NCBI RefSeq assembly: GCF_002252525.1
Contig: NZ_NNRM01000017.1
Coordinates: 620,001-684,000 of the forward strand
DNA from: Brucella pseudogrignonensis
Lineage (GTDB): Bacteria; Pseudomonadota; Alphaproteobacteria; Rhizobiales; Rhizobiaceae
Direction: 5' to 3'
Length of the DNA stretch: 64,000 nt
Shown: positions 1 through 8,405 of the stretch, one piece after another
Numbering within the stretch: position 1 is the first letter of the stretch
How the letters are laid out: every line of letters starts with the position of its first letter
Notes under the pieces: generated by a model
The model's database searches: none
What the model was told of the DNA's origin: nothing
Seen by the model: only the letters and a program-made list of their open reading frames with translations
Translations under genes and position numbers: made by a program

Positions 1-50
1 AGCCTGTGCGATAGGGCATCTAGTTGATTATATTTCGATGAGGACCCTTA

Positions 51-869
51 ATGACCGCAAAGTCAGGTTTGTTGCAGGGCAAGCGCGGATTGATTCTGGG
101 CGTAGCCAACAACCGTTCCATCGCCTGGGGTATTGCCAAGGCCGCTCGTGAAGCTGGTGCGGAACTCGCATTCACCTATCAGGGTGATGCGCTGAAGAAG
201 CGCGTGGAGCCGTTGGCCGAAGAATTGGATGCTTTCGTTGCAGGACATTGTGATGTTGCTGACGGCGCAAGCATTGATGCTGTTTTTGAAGCACTTGAAA
301 AGAAGTGGGGCAAGCTCGACTTCGTCGTTCACGCCATTGGTTTCTCCGACAAGGATGAACTGACCGGGCGTTACGTCGATACCAGCGAAGCGAACTTCCA
401 GAACACCATGCTGATTTCGGTTTATTCGCTGACGGCAATTTCGCGCCGCGCGGAAAAGCTGATGGCTGATGGCGGCTCCATTTTGACGCTGACCTATTAC
501 GGCGCTGAAAAAGTCATGCCGAACTACAACGTCATGGGTGTTGCAAAGGCTGCTCTTGAAGCAAGCGTCAAGTATCTGGCCGTTGATCTTGGCCCGCAGA
601 ATATCCGCGTCAATGCGATTTCAGCAGGTCCTATCAAGACTCTGGCTGCATCCGGCATTGGTGACTTCCGCTATATTCTCAAGTGGAACGAGTATAACGC
701 ACCGCTGCGCCGCACGGTTACGATTGATGAAGTGGGCGATGTTGGCCTTTACTTCCTCTCTGACCTCTCGCGCTCGGTCACGGGTGAAGTTCACCACGCT
801 GACAGCGGCTACCACGTCATCGGCATGAAGGCTGTTGACGCTCCGGATATCTCAGTCGTTAAAGACTGA
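51..869 (+). CDS. fabI: enoyl-[acyl-carrier-protein] reductase (NADH), FabI
   Basis: Catalyses the last, NADH-dependent reduction of enoyl-ACP in type II fatty acid elongation in the cytoplasm. The 272-residue protein has the FabI form of the Rossmann nucleotide loop near residues 17-26 (GVANNRSIAW) and the catalytic Tyr159-x6-Lys166 pair (YNVMGVAK), with a second Tyr in TYYGAEK just before it. Length is normal for the family. It starts with ATG after a GAGGA-type ribosome site and is followed by a strong hairpin terminator, so it is probably transcribed alone or as the last gene of an operon. The other fab genes are about 36 kb away. Alphaproteobacteria often have two FabI paralogues; I cannot tell which this is. 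Confidence 0.95.
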   Translation: MTAKSGLLQGKRGLILGVANNRSIAWGIAKAAREAGAELAFTYQGDALKKRVEPLAEELDAFVAGHCDVADGASIDAVFEALEKKWGKLDFVVHAIGFSDKDELTGRYVDTSEANFQNTMLISVYSLTAISRRAEKLMADGGSILTLTYYGAEKVMPNYNVMGVAKAALEASVKYLAVDLGPQNIRVNAISAGPIKTLAASGIGDFRYILKWNEYNAPLRRTVTIDEVGDVGLYFLSDLSRSVTGEVHHADSGYHVIGMKAVDAPDISVVKD

Positions 870-882
870 TTGTTGTAAGACG

Positions 883-919
883 AAATCCCGAAAAGTTGAC
901 CGACTTTTCGGGATTTTTC
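883..919 (+). terminator. rho-independent terminator after fabI
   Basis: Perfect 14-bp inverted repeat (883-896 with 903-916) with a 6-base loop, followed by a T-run. It lies directly after the fabI stop and rules out the upstream TTG at 896 as a start for the next gene. Confidence 0.85.
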
Positions 920-1012
920 TTTTGTCTTTCCGTCAGCGGGAAGGTTATCCAAAGAATGGGCACTAGCATAATGTGCGCCAGAAAATCATTAGCGGCAGAT
1001 AGAGGTAATGCT

Positions 1013-1603
1013 TTGGCTCGGGAGATCATCTACTTTTCGCGTCACGGTGAGACGGATTGGAATGTCTCGCAGCGCATTCAGGGGCAGCTTGATATTGATA
1101 TCAACGCCCATGGACGTACCCAGGCAGACCGTAACGGCGATATGCTGAAATCGCTGATTGGCGACGGTGCCGGTTATGATTTCGTTGCAAGCCCGCTGCG
1201 CCGCACACGCGAAACAATGGAGCGCATTCGCCTGCGCATGGGTCTCGACCCATATGATTTCCGTACTGATCCGCAGCTTATGGAAGTGAATTTCGGCGAT
1301 TGGCAAGGCTTCATGATGGAAGATATTGCCAAGGAGCGTGATGACCTTGTGCAAGCGCGCGCTCGCGATAAGTGGAACTTCATCCCGCCGGGCGAAACGG
1401 CTGAAAGCTATATGCGTCTTTCTCAGCGTATCGGGCGCTGGGTTGAAGCGGTCGAATGGCCAACCGTCTGTGTGACGCATGGCGGCTGCATTCGCACCCT
1501 GTTTTATCTCTATGGTGATATCGACGGCCACGATGCTGCAAATATCTCCATCCCGCAGGACAAGATATTGAAGTTCGAAAACGGCAAGCTTGATTGGGTT
1601 TAA
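1013..1603 (+). CDS. histidine phosphatase family protein (phosphoglycerate mutase-like)
   Basis: A cytoplasmic branch-1 histidine phosphatase. The catalytic RHG motif is near the N terminus (YFSRHGETDWN), the second arginine follows in SPLRRTRET, and the second histidine is in VTHGGCIRTL near the C terminus. The substrate cannot be read from sequence; cofactor-dependent phosphoglycerate mutase, alpha-ribazole phosphatase and sugar-phosphate phosphatases share this fold. I chose TTG at 1013 because AGAGG lies 7 bases upstream and the protein then begins right before the catalytic strand. The longer frame to 896 runs through the fabI terminator; ATG codons at 956 and 971 are possible but lack a clear ribosome site. 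Confidence 0.85.
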   Translation: MAREIIYFSRHGETDWNVSQRIQGQLDIDINAHGRTQADRNGDMLKSLIGDGAGYDFVASPLRRTRETMERIRLRMGLDPYDFRTDPQLMEVNFGDWQGFMMEDIAKERDDLVQARARDKWNFIPPGETAESYMRLSQRIGRWVEAVEWPTVCVTHGGCIRTLFYLYGDIDGHDAANISIPQDKILKFENGKLDWV

Positions 1604-1706
1604 AGCATTTCCAGCAAAATTGTGAAGTGGTTTTGCATAGGGATAATGCGTAAAAACAAAAAGATAGAGCGGTTCCAACGGTTCAATATTAACTGGAACT
1701 GCTCTT
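1604..1706. repeat. bipartite palindromic intergenic repeat, full copy (RIME-like)
   Basis: About 103 bp made of two imperfect palindromes joined by an A-rich linker. The first half pairs 1605-1612 loosely with 1641-1649; the second pairs 1666-1677 with 1694-1705 with one wobble. Related copies lie at 10396, 24130, 28978 and 58048. The design resembles the rhizobial intergenic mosaic elements (RIME) and the Brucella Bru-RS palindromes; I could not check which family it belongs to. Confidence 0.8.
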
Positions 1707-1780
1707 AAAAGCCGGGTAGCTTTTGATATCGATACGCTGCGTCGTTGCGGTCGTTGAAAAGCCCTACTTTGCGAGTGTTC

Positions 1781-2539
1781 ATGTCATTCAAACGCTTTGC
1801 GGTTATTGCTGACATTCATGGCAACAGTGATGCGCTGGCAGCAGTGCTCGCTGATATTGATGCCCTGAATATCCAAACCATTGTCAATCTCGGGGATCAT
1901 TTAAGTGGGCCGCTCGCTGGGCGAGAAACGGCGGATATGCTGATGGCGCGTGAGATGATTGCAATTCGTGGCAATCATGACCGTTGGCTGGTTGAAAAAG
2001 CCGTCGAAGACATGGGCCCATCTGATCGCGTTGCCTATGACCAGTTGGAAGAGCGGCATCTTGCCTGGCTGCGAGATATGCCCGCAACCAAAGTTCTCGC
2101 AGATGGCCGCATTTTTCTGAGCCACGGCACGCCCACGAGTGACACGACTTACTGGCTCGAAACTGTGACTGCCACTGGCGATGTCGTGCTGAGGCCGAAA
2201 AAGCAGATTGAAGCGGAAGCAGAAGGCATTGCCGCATCACTGATCCTCTGCGGTCATACGCATACGCCGCGCGTTGTGCGGTTGAGCGATGGTCGCCAGA
2301 TCGTCAATCCCGGCAGCGTTGGCTGTCCCGGCTATGATGACGATCAGCCCGTGCCACATATTGTGCAGACCGGAACGCCGAATGCGTCTTATGCTGTAAT
2401 CGATGATGATGCAGGTAACTGGCGTGTTACATTCCGCAGTATCCCATATGACCCATCTCGAATGGTTTTGCTTGCTGAGAAGGCAGGCAGGGAAGAATGG
2501 GCACACGTCATTCGCACTGGATGGCTTCGCGTCGAATAA
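1781..2539 (+). CDS. metallophosphoesterase family protein (YfcE-like)
   Basis: A calcineurin-type, probably binuclear-metal phosphoesterase of 252 residues. Metal-binding motifs occur in the expected order: ADIHGN at residues 9-14, LGDHLSGP, RGNHDRW, and GHTHTP toward the C terminus, followed by the family's NPGSVG loop. Cyclic nucleotide or small phosphoester substrates are usual for this class; the true substrate is unknown. ATG at 1781 puts the first metal motif close to the N terminus; an in-frame TTG at 1745 would add 12 residues not expected in the family. The upstream gap is occupied by an intergenic repeat. Confidence 0.88.
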   Translation: MSFKRFAVIADIHGNSDALAAVLADIDALNIQTIVNLGDHLSGPLAGRETADMLMAREMIAIRGNHDRWLVEKAVEDMGPSDRVAYDQLEERHLAWLRDMPATKVLADGRIFLSHGTPTSDTTYWLETVTATGDVVLRPKKQIEAEAEGIAASLILCGHTHTPRVVRLSDGRQIVNPGSVGCPGYDDDQPVPHIVQTGTPNASYAVIDDDAGNWRVTFRSIPYDPSRMVLLAEKAGREEWAHVIRTGWLRVE

Positions 2540-2559
2540 GCGCGTGAGTTTTCTGTTTC

Positions 2560-2573
2560 TTGCCATTTGGCAA
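2560..2573. promoter_or_regulatory. perfect 14-bp palindrome, candidate operator of the RES/Xre pair
   Basis: TTGCCA-TT-TGGCAA just upstream of a TATGCT -10-like hexamer at 2577-2582 and 37 bases before the antitoxin ATG. Antitoxins of this family commonly autorepress by binding a palindrome at their own promoter, so this is the natural operator candidate. Not tested. Confidence 0.5.
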
Positions 2574-2609
2574 AATTATGCTATCTTTCCGCCATAAGGA
2601 AGGTATGCC

Positions 2610-3023
2610 ATGGAGCTTCAGCCAATCAGCATAACGCCTGCGGGCAATCTGTCGAAGGTAATCACTGACGAAGAAGCGGGCGCATTGGCGCGCACCACGG
2701 TCAATTTGTTCAAAGCGTGGAAACTGTCAGATACGGAAGCCAGTACGCTTTTGGGTGATATGTCCCCGCGAACATGGGCGCGCTGGAAAGAAGGGAGCAT
2801 AGGTCGCATCGACCGTGACTTGCGGATGCGTATGGCGCATCTTATGGGCATTCACAAAGGCCTGCGCTACATGTTCCGCGATGCTACGCGCGGCTACACC
2901 TGGATCAGAAAGCCAAATGCCGCATTCGGCGGTTTGTCGGCGCTCGATCTCATGTTGCGTGGTGAAATTTCAGATCTTGCTGCACTACGAGAATGGCTCA
3001 ATGCGGAGCGCGGCGCATGGTAA
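2610..3023 (+). CDS. type II antitoxin, Xre/MbcA/ParS toxin-binding domain
   Basis: A 137-residue protein of the Xre/MbcA-like antitoxin class that neutralises a RES-domain NAD-degrading toxin. The N-terminal half contains a helix-turn-helix-like segment (KLSDTEASTLLGDMSPRTW, about residues 38-56); the C-terminal half carries the DUF2384-type toxin-binding region ending in PNAAFGGLSALDLM. A strong AAGGAAGG ribosome site precedes the ATG. The stop codon overlaps the start of the toxin gene, so the two are translationally coupled. Identification rests on motif pattern and on the RES neighbour, which together make it strong. Confidence 0.9.
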   Translation: MELQPISITPAGNLSKVITDEEAGALARTTVNLFKAWKLSDTEASTLLGDMSPRTWARWKEGSIGRIDRDLRMRMAHLMGIHKGLRYMFRDATRGYTWIRKPNAAFGGLSALDLMLRGEISDLAALREWLNAERGAW

Positions 3024-3715
3024 GCGGGCTGGCTCAAAAGCAACATGTTCACTGGCCACAGACTTTTCGCATCATCCGCTCCATCCATCCGCCAATCGAT
3101 CTGTTTGAAGATATCGCTGATCCGCGTGATTGGGAGGCGCTGGCTTCGGTTGAGGAGAAGACAAACCCGCGCATTCGTTTCGAAATTGGCGATCTTGGCA
3201 AGGTGCCTGCTGATCGGCGCGTTGCCGGGCAGGGTGCAACCTATGTGATGGCGCCTTTCGTACATTGCTCGACAACCCGTCCGGGGCGTTTCAGCGATGG
3301 CAGCTACGGTATTTATTATGCCGCTGATCGTGAAGATGTGGCGGTGGCGGAAACCATCCATCACCATGAAAAATTCATGCGGGCAACCGATGAAGAACCG
3401 GGCTGGACTTCCGATTTTCGGGTGCTGATTGGCAGTGTCGAACAGGAACTGGACGATGTGAGCAAAGTACCAGGCGTGCTTGATCCGGTTGACTATGGGG
3501 CTTCACATATTGAGGGAAAAGATCTGCGCGCAGCGGGAAGCAACGGACTTCTCTGGCCAAGTGTGCGGATGCGCGGTGGCTCTTGTATCGGGATTTTCTG
3601 GCCGAATGTTATAACGATTCCCGTTCAGGGTCGGCACTACAGCTATCACTGGAATGGAACCCGCGTCGATTTTGTTCGCCAGTACGACACGGGTCTAGTG
3701 CTTGCGGTAAGCTGA
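3017..3715 (+). CDS. RES domain toxin (NAD+ phosphorylase/glycohydrolase-like)
   Basis: Partner toxin of the preceding gene, 232 residues. The RES fold is named for conserved Arg, Glu and Ser; candidate residues are in RPGRFSDGSYGIYYAA and in AVAETIHHHEKF, with a Ser in the GSNGLLWPSVR region near the C terminus. Characterised RES toxins deplete cellular NAD+. ATG at 3017 overlaps the antitoxin stop (ATGGTAA); an in-frame upstream start at 2993 would add 8 residues inside the antitoxin gene. No frameshift or missing segment is seen, so the toxin looks intact. Confidence 0.9.
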   Translation: MVSGLAQKQHVHWPQTFRIIRSIHPPIDLFEDIADPRDWEALASVEEKTNPRIRFEIGDLGKVPADRRVAGQGATYVMAPFVHCSTTRPGRFSDGSYGIYYAADREDVAVAETIHHHEKFMRATDEEPGWTSDFRVLIGSVEQELDDVSKVPGVLDPVDYGASHIEGKDLRAAGSNGLLWPSVRMRGGSCIGIFWPNVITIPVQGRHYSYHWNGTRVDFVRQYDTGLVLAVS

Positions 3716-3717
3716 TC

Positions 3718-3969
3718 TTATGGGGCTTCCTGAATGTCGGTGACGAAGCGCGTATTGTCGGCTTCATCATAGAGAATGATAACTTTCATGCCCTTGCTGA
3801 TAGCAGAGAAATCGAACTCTCCGGGCAATTTGTAGGTCTTGCCGTCATCCAGTGTAATTGTTTCTTTATCCTGATTGATGCCGGTGATCTTGCCTTCGAC
3901 ATCATCCGCCATGGCAACGGTCGAAAAGAGCGAGGCAATAATGAAGAGCAGTCCCACAATATACTGCAT
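3718..3969 (-). CDS. DUF1344-type small secreted protein
   Basis: An 83-residue protein with an N-terminal hydrophobic signal segment (IVGLLFIIASLFSTVAMA), likely cleaved after AMA, then a small beta-rich domain (GKITGINQDKETITLDDGKTY) typical of the DUF1344 family of rhizobial envelope proteins. Function unknown. Start choice: AGGAGG directly abuts an ATG at 3978 (zero spacing) but is 9 bases from the ATG at 3969, so 3969 is the likely start. It ends 2 bases after the RES toxin stop, in convergent orientation. Confidence 0.75.
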   Translation of the reverse strand: MQYIVGLLFIIASLFSTVAMADDVEGKITGINQDKETITLDDGKTYKLPGEFDFSAISKGMKVIILYDEADNTRFVTDIQEAP

Positions 3970-4279
3970 GGGTGTCATCCTCCTTTTGAGTGCCCGACCG
4001 TCAACTGACTGATTCGACACGAATTGCATTTTGCGCAATTGCTTCCCTCAAAGTTTGTATGAGCCGACAGTATGGGCTGAAACTAAAGGGCGCAACTTGA
4101 TTGTGGGCGCATTTTAGCCGACGGAATGTGTCAAAAAGAATGCGGTATGTGGATGATCCGATGGAAATTTTGCGAACCGTATGTGGCTAATCCCAGCTAT
4201 AATTTGACCGTTGCTCAAAAGGCCAATAAAACCGGCCCATATCTTGCCGGCAAAGGCGCTCCGTAATCAGGCTTAGCTC
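3970..4279. other. 310-bp intergenic region between DUF1344 gene and aroC
   Basis: Divergent promoter space. No gene recognised. It contains an inverted repeat AATTGC-N7-GCAATT at 4022-4040 that could serve as a regulator site or short hairpin upstream of the DUF1344 gene. No clear ribosome binding site is visible before aroC. Confidence 0.5.
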
Positions 4280-5374
4280 ATGTCTCATAACAGTTTCGGT
4301 CATCTGTTTCGCGTAACCACCTGGGGCGAAAGCCATGGTATTGCGCTTGGTTGTGTCGTGGATGGTTGCCCTCCTGGCATTACCTTTACCGAAGCCGAAA
4401 TTCAGTCCTATCTCGATAAGCGCAAGCCGGGTCAATCGAAATATACGACCCAGCGTCGCGAGCCGGATCAGGTTCGTGTGCTTTCTGGTGTGCTTCTGGG
4501 CGACGATGGCGTCACCATGACCACCACCGGCACGCCGATTTCGATGATGATCGAAAACACAGATCAACGCTCCAAGGATTATGGTGATATTGCAAAGCAG
4601 TATCGTCCGGGCCATGCCGATTATGCTTACGACGTCAAATACGGCATTCGCGATTATCGCGGCGGTGGTCGTTCCTCGGCACGCGAAACCGCAGCCCGCG
4701 TTGCGGCTGGCGCAATTGCTCGTAAGGTTGTTCCGGGTTTGCAGGTGCGTGGTGCGCTCGTCTCGATGGGTGTGCACGACATTGATCGCTCGCGCTGGGA
4801 CTGGAACGAAGTCGATAACAACCCGTTCTTCACGCCGGATGCTGGTTCTGTGGAGGTCTTCGCGGACTATCTGGATGGCATCCGTAAGAATGGCTCTTCC
4901 ATCGGCGCGATTATTGAAATCGTCGCAGATGGCGTGCCTGCAGGTATTGGTGCGCCGATCTATGGCAAGCTCGATCAGGATATTGCCAGCCTGCTGATGT
5001 CGATCAATGCCGTGAAAGGCGTCGAAATTGGCAACGGCTTTGAGGCTGCGCGCCTGACAGGCGAAGAAAACGCCGACGAAATGCGTATCGGTAATGATGG
5101 TCAGCCGATGTTCCTGTCCAATCAGGCGGGCGGCGTGCTTGGTGGTATTGCAACCGGCGCCCCCGTGGTGGCACGCTTTGCAGTGAAGCCGACGTCATCG
5201 ATCCTGACGCCACGCAAATCCATTGATAAGGACGGCAAAGAAGTGGATGTGATGACCAAAGGACGCCACGATCCTTGCGTGGGCATTCGCGCTGTGCCGA
5301 TTGGCGAAGCGATGGTCGCTTGCGCAATTGCCGATCACTATCTGCGCCATCGTGGACAGACGGGACGTATCTAA
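4280..5374 (+). CDS. aroC: chorismate synthase
   Basis: Last enzyme of the shikimate pathway, converting 5-enolpyruvylshikimate-3-phosphate to chorismate with reduced FMN. The 364-residue protein shows all three family signatures: [14 protein letters not shown] near the N terminus, RPGHADY followed by [19 protein letters not shown] in the middle, and the [17 protein letters not shown] block near the C terminus. Length is standard. The next gene is a RibB fusion on the same strand after 74 bases. Confidence 0.97.
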   Translation: MSHNSFGHLFRVTTWGESHGIALGCVVDGCPPGITFTEAEIQSYLDKRKPGQSKYTTQRREPDQVRVLSGVLLGDDGVTMTTTGTPISMMIENTDQRSKDYGDIAKQYRPGHADYAYDVKYGIRDYRGGGRSSARETAARVAAGAIARKVVPGLQVRGALVSMGVHDIDRSRWDWNEVDNNPFFTPDAGSVEVFADYLDGIRKNGSSIGAIIEIVADGVPAGIGAPIYGKLDQDIASLLMSINAVKGVEIGNGFEAARLTGEENADEMRIGNDGQPMFLSNQAGGVLGGIATGAPVVARFAVKPTSSILTPRKSIDKDGKEVDVMTKGRHDPCVGIRAVPIGEAMVACAIADHYLRHRGQTGRI

Positions 5375-5448
5375 AAAATAGAAAGTTCAGTTTCAGGAAC
5401 TGAGGGCCGGTTTTCGACTGAAGCTGTGGTACAACCATTGAGGCTGAA

Positions 5449-6564
5449 ATGAGCTATAATCAGAAACAGGTCGTTGATGCGCTGCGCGCTTTTGAGCGTG
5501 GCGAAATTGTTGTGGTCATGGATGATGATGGGCGCGAGAACGAAGGCGATCTGATCGTTGCAGCCGTTCACTGCACGCCGGAAAAAATGGCCTTCATCGT
5601 TCGTTACACGTCGGGCATCGTCTGCACGCCAATGACGCGTGATGAAGCCAAGCGTCTTAATCTGGCGCCGATGGTAGCGGAAAATGAGTCCGCTCACACA
5701 ACGGCTTTCACGGTCACTGTTGATTATCGCCACGGCACCACCACTGGCATTTCGGCTGAAGACCGCACGCTCACTGTCCGCAACCTCGCAAACCCGAATG
5801 CAGGTGCTTCGGATTTCGTGCGTCCCGGCCATATTTTCCCGCTGATCGCGCGCGAAGGCGGTGTGCTGATGCGCTCCGGTCACACGGAAGCAGCTGTTGA
5901 CCTCTGCAAGCTCGCAAATCTCCCGCCAATCGGCGTGATCTGCGAACTGATCAATGATGATGGCACGGTTATGCGTGGCCCTGATGTGACGGCATTTGCT
6001 GAAAAGCATACGCTGCATCGCGTTACGGTAGCTGATCTCATCGCCTATCGTCAGCGCAAGGAAACGCTGGTCAAGCGCATCAGCGACGCGCCAGTCAAAA
6101 CCTGTGCTGGCCCGGCCCATGCCTATACCTACGAGTTGCCGTGGGAGCCGATGCAGCATGTCGCTGTTGTCTTTGGCGATATTCGTGATGGTGAAGAAGT
6201 GCCTGTCCGTCTGCACCGCGAAGACGTGATCAATGATGTTTTCGGCAGCAGCGGCAACAATCTCGACGCGATTATGAAGCGTATGGGCAAGGAAGGCCGT
6301 GGCGTTCTGGTTTACCTGCGTGAAGGTTCTGTCGGGGTTCGTGCAGATCACCGTGATGCGCGTGCGCGTGAAGCGCTGCTTGGCGAACACGAAGCCCATG
6401 CGGAAGCTGTGGCCCGCGAAGAAGAATGGCGCCAGATCGGTCTGGGCGCACAGATTCTGAAAGACCTGGGCATCACATCGATCGTGCTTCTGGCATCGCG
6501 TGAGCGCCACTATGTTGGTCTTGAAGGTTTCGGCATCAATATCGCCCGCACCGAAATCATCTGA
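5449..6564 (+). CDS. ribB: 3,4-dihydroxy-2-butanone-4-phosphate synthase with degenerate GTP cyclohydrolase II domain (RibBX type)
   Basis: A 371-residue fusion. Residues about 1-205 are an intact DHBP synthase (riboflavin precursor from ribulose 5-phosphate): DDDGRENEGDLIVAA, the TTGISAEDR loop and RPGHIFPLIAREGG are present. The rest aligns in pattern with GTP cyclohydrolase II, but where active enzymes have a zinc site of three cysteines, this protein reads LHREDVINDVFGSSGNNLDAI with none. The second domain is therefore probably not a working cyclohydrolase, as described for rhizobial RibBX proteins. A separate GTP cyclohydrolase II is expected elsewhere in the genome. Confidence 0.93.
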   Translation: MSYNQKQVVDALRAFERGEIVVVMDDDGRENEGDLIVAAVHCTPEKMAFIVRYTSGIVCTPMTRDEAKRLNLAPMVAENESAHTTAFTVTVDYRHGTTTGISAEDRTLTVRNLANPNAGASDFVRPGHIFPLIAREGGVLMRSGHTEAAVDLCKLANLPPIGVICELINDDGTVMRGPDVTAFAEKHTLHRVTVADLIAYRQRKETLVKRISDAPVKTCAGPAHAYTYELPWEPMQHVAVVFGDIRDGEEVPVRLHREDVINDVFGSSGNNLDAIMKRMGKEGRGVLVYLREGSVGVRADHRDARAREALLGEHEAHAEAVAREEEWRQIGLGAQILKDLGITSIVLLASRERHYVGLEGFGINIARTEII

Positions 6565-6600
6565 CACAGTGTTGTCGGCTAAAGATGCTACAGGATCGCA

Positions 6601-7551
6601 ATGACAACACGGCTTTACTGGCATCCTACCTATCTTGAACATATCGTGCCGCCCGGACATCCCGAGCGGCCCGACCGCATTCGTGCGCTGATGAGCGAGC
6701 TGGAAGGACCGGATTTCTACCGTCTCGACCGTGTGGAAGCGCGGATGGCATCAGAAGATGCCATCCTGCTCGTGCATCCTGAAAGCTATGTCGACGAAAT
6801 CCGTAAGCAAATTCCCGATGGCATAGACGATGAGGAAGCGCCGCAACCGATCAACAAGCTTGGCGTCGATACCTATGTGAGTCCGAAAAGCTGGGAAGCA
6901 GCATTGCTAGCCATTGGTGGCGCAAATGCTGCCGTAGACGATGTGTTTTCCGGAAAAGCTGATAACGTCTTTGTCGCTTCACGCCCGCCCGGTCATCATG
7001 CCGAGCTGTCAACGGCAATGGGCTTCTGCCTGTTTAACAATGTTGCTATCGCAGCGCGTCATGCGCAGCGCAATCATGGTGCGGAACGCATCGCAATAGT
7101 TGATTGGGACGTGCATCATGGCAACGGCACGCAGGATATCTTCAAAGATGATCCGAGCGTTCTTTACTGTTCGACGCACCAGTTTCCGCTTTTTCCTGGC
7201 ACAGGCCGGAAAGATGAGGTAGGTGTCGGTAACATCGTCAATGCTCCGCTTTCGCCCAATACCGGCAGCCGGGAATTTCGCGAGGCATTTAATAGTCGTG
7301 TATTGCCTGCTTTGGACAACTTCCGGCCAGATTTGATCCTTATTTCGGCTGGCTTCGACGCGCATTTCCGCGATCCTCTTGCCGAGATCAATCTCGATGA
7401 ATCGGATTTCGATTGGGCGACGGGCAAGCTCATGGAACGTGCTGAACGGTTCTGCAATCACCGACTGGTGAGTGTGCTTGAAGGTGGATATGATCTTGAG
7501 GGCTTGTCGCAGTCCGCGTCTTCTCATATTACGCGGCTGTTGAAAGGATAA
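6601..7551 (+). CDS. histone deacetylase family protein (acetoin utilisation/acetylpolyamine amidohydrolase-like)
   Basis: A zinc-dependent deacetylase of 316 residues. The arginase/deacetylase-fold motifs are complete: RPPGHHAE with the tandem catalytic histidines, GFCLFNNVAIAA, the metal-binding VDWDVHHGNGTQ, and SAGFDAH with the third metal ligand. Bacterial relatives act on acetylated small molecules or proteins; substrate unknown. It is followed within 3 bases by xseB, so the two are probably cotranscribed. Confidence 0.9.
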   Translation: MTTRLYWHPTYLEHIVPPGHPERPDRIRALMSELEGPDFYRLDRVEARMASEDAILLVHPESYVDEIRKQIPDGIDDEEAPQPINKLGVDTYVSPKSWEAALLAIGGANAAVDDVFSGKADNVFVASRPPGHHAELSTAMGFCLFNNVAIAARHAQRNHGAERIAIVDWDVHHGNGTQDIFKDDPSVLYCSTHQFPLFPGTGRKDEVGVGNIVNAPLSPNTGSREFREAFNSRVLPALDNFRPDLILISAGFDAHFRDPLAEINLDESDFDWATGKLMERAERFCNHRLVSVLEGGYDLEGLSQSASSHITRLLKG

Positions 7552-7554
7552 ACC

Positions 7555-7809
7555 ATGGTAACCGAACCGTCCAACACCGACATTGCAGTTATGAGCTTTG
7601 AGGATGCCTTGAAGCAGCTTGAGAAGATCGTCGATGATCTGGAGCGGGGCGATGTGCCGCTGGAAGAATCCATCCGCATCTATGAGCGTGGCGAAGCGCT
7701 GAAGAAGCATTGCGATACGCTGCTCAAATCTGCAGAAGACAAGGTCGAGAAAATTCGCATTGGCCGTGACGGTCAGCCAGCGGGTACAGAACCGCTCGAC
7801 GCTGAATAA
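7555..7809 (+). CDS. xseB: exodeoxyribonuclease VII small subunit
   Basis: An 84-residue protein of the XseB family. The hallmark [17 protein letters not shown] and the [18 protein letters not shown] helix pair are present, followed by the KVEKI tail. It binds the large nuclease subunit XseA, which is not in this window. ATG at 7555 lies 3 bases after the upstream stop; an internal ATG at 7591 would start just before the conserved core and is possible. Confidence 0.93.
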   Translation: MVTEPSNTDIAVMSFEDALKQLEKIVDDLERGDVPLEESIRIYERGEALKKHCDTLLKSAEDKVEKIRIGRDGQPAGTEPLDAE

Positions 7810-7818
7810 ATCTCAGAC

Positions 7819-8337
7819 TTAAAACATCGCCTTGAGCTGGGCGGCGTAGGGCGCAAGCACGCCGCTCAGGAGATAGGGCCCTAGTCCCCAGACAAGTGTC
7901 CAACCGGCAGCGCCAATCACATTGGCAGCCAGAAAATGCATAGGGTTCATTTTCATGGAACCTGCGACAATGCCGTTTAATTGTCTAAGCAGGACGACAA
8001 AGCGCGCTGTCGCGACCACATAAATACCCTTGCTCTCAAACATTTTCTCGAATTTATCGAGACGCTCCGGCGTCAGTTTCACGTAGTGCCCGTATCGCAG
8101 AATGAGCGCTCGCCCGCCAAAGCGTCCAATCGCATAGCCGGTACAATCACCTAAAACCGCACCAACAAACACCGCCAGAATGACCATCTCGATATTGAGT
8201 GTGCCATGCAGCGCTAAGAGCGAACTTGCAATCAATGCGCTTTCACCGGGAAGCGGTGCGCCAAAAGACTCGAAATAGACGATGACGAAAAGGGCCAGCG
8301 CGCCATAGGCGGCGATATAAGGCTCAATAAAGCTCAT
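7819..8337 (-). CDS. DedA family inner-membrane protein
   Basis: A 172-residue polytopic protein of the DedA/SNARE-associated family, a class now linked to lipid flipping and membrane homeostasis. Seen: hydrophobic N-terminal segment (ALALFVIVYFESFGAPLPGES), the FE.F..PLPGE loop, GDCTGYAIGRFGG, and the R-x3-P/R-rich amphipathic region (ATARFVVLLRQLNGIVAGS). It converges on xseB with only 9 bases between stops. Substrate not predictable. Confidence 0.88.
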   Translation of the reverse strand: MSFIEPYIAAYGALALFVIVYFESFGAPLPGESALIASSLLALHGTLNIEMVILAVFVGAVLGDCTGYAIGRFGGRALILRYGHYVKLTPERLDKFEKMFESKGIYVVATARFVVLLRQLNGIVAGSMKMNPMHFLAANVIGAAGWTLVWGLGPYLLSGVLAPYAAQLKAMF

Positions 8338-8361
8338 TCGGAAACCACGCTAAACATAAAA

Positions 8362-8385
8362 AGGCTCCGGCGCGAACCGGAGCCT
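8362..8385 (-). terminator. terminator after the GlsB-type gene
   Basis: 9-bp perfect stem (8362-8370 with 8377-8385), 6-base loop, followed on the minus strand by TTTTTA. Confidence 0.75.
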
Positions 8386-8405
8386 AAGCACTATAGTTGG
8401 TTTTG

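Noticed and set aside
896-1012. N-terminal extension of the histidine phosphatase
   Set aside because: The first codons lie in the terminator stem of fabI; a ribosome site points to TTG 1013.
5371-6660. 429-codon open frame on the minus strand opposite the ribB fusion
   Set aside because: Shadow of the plus-strand gene, whose motifs are clear. No ribosome site, no recognisable domain, and composition typical of an antisense frame.
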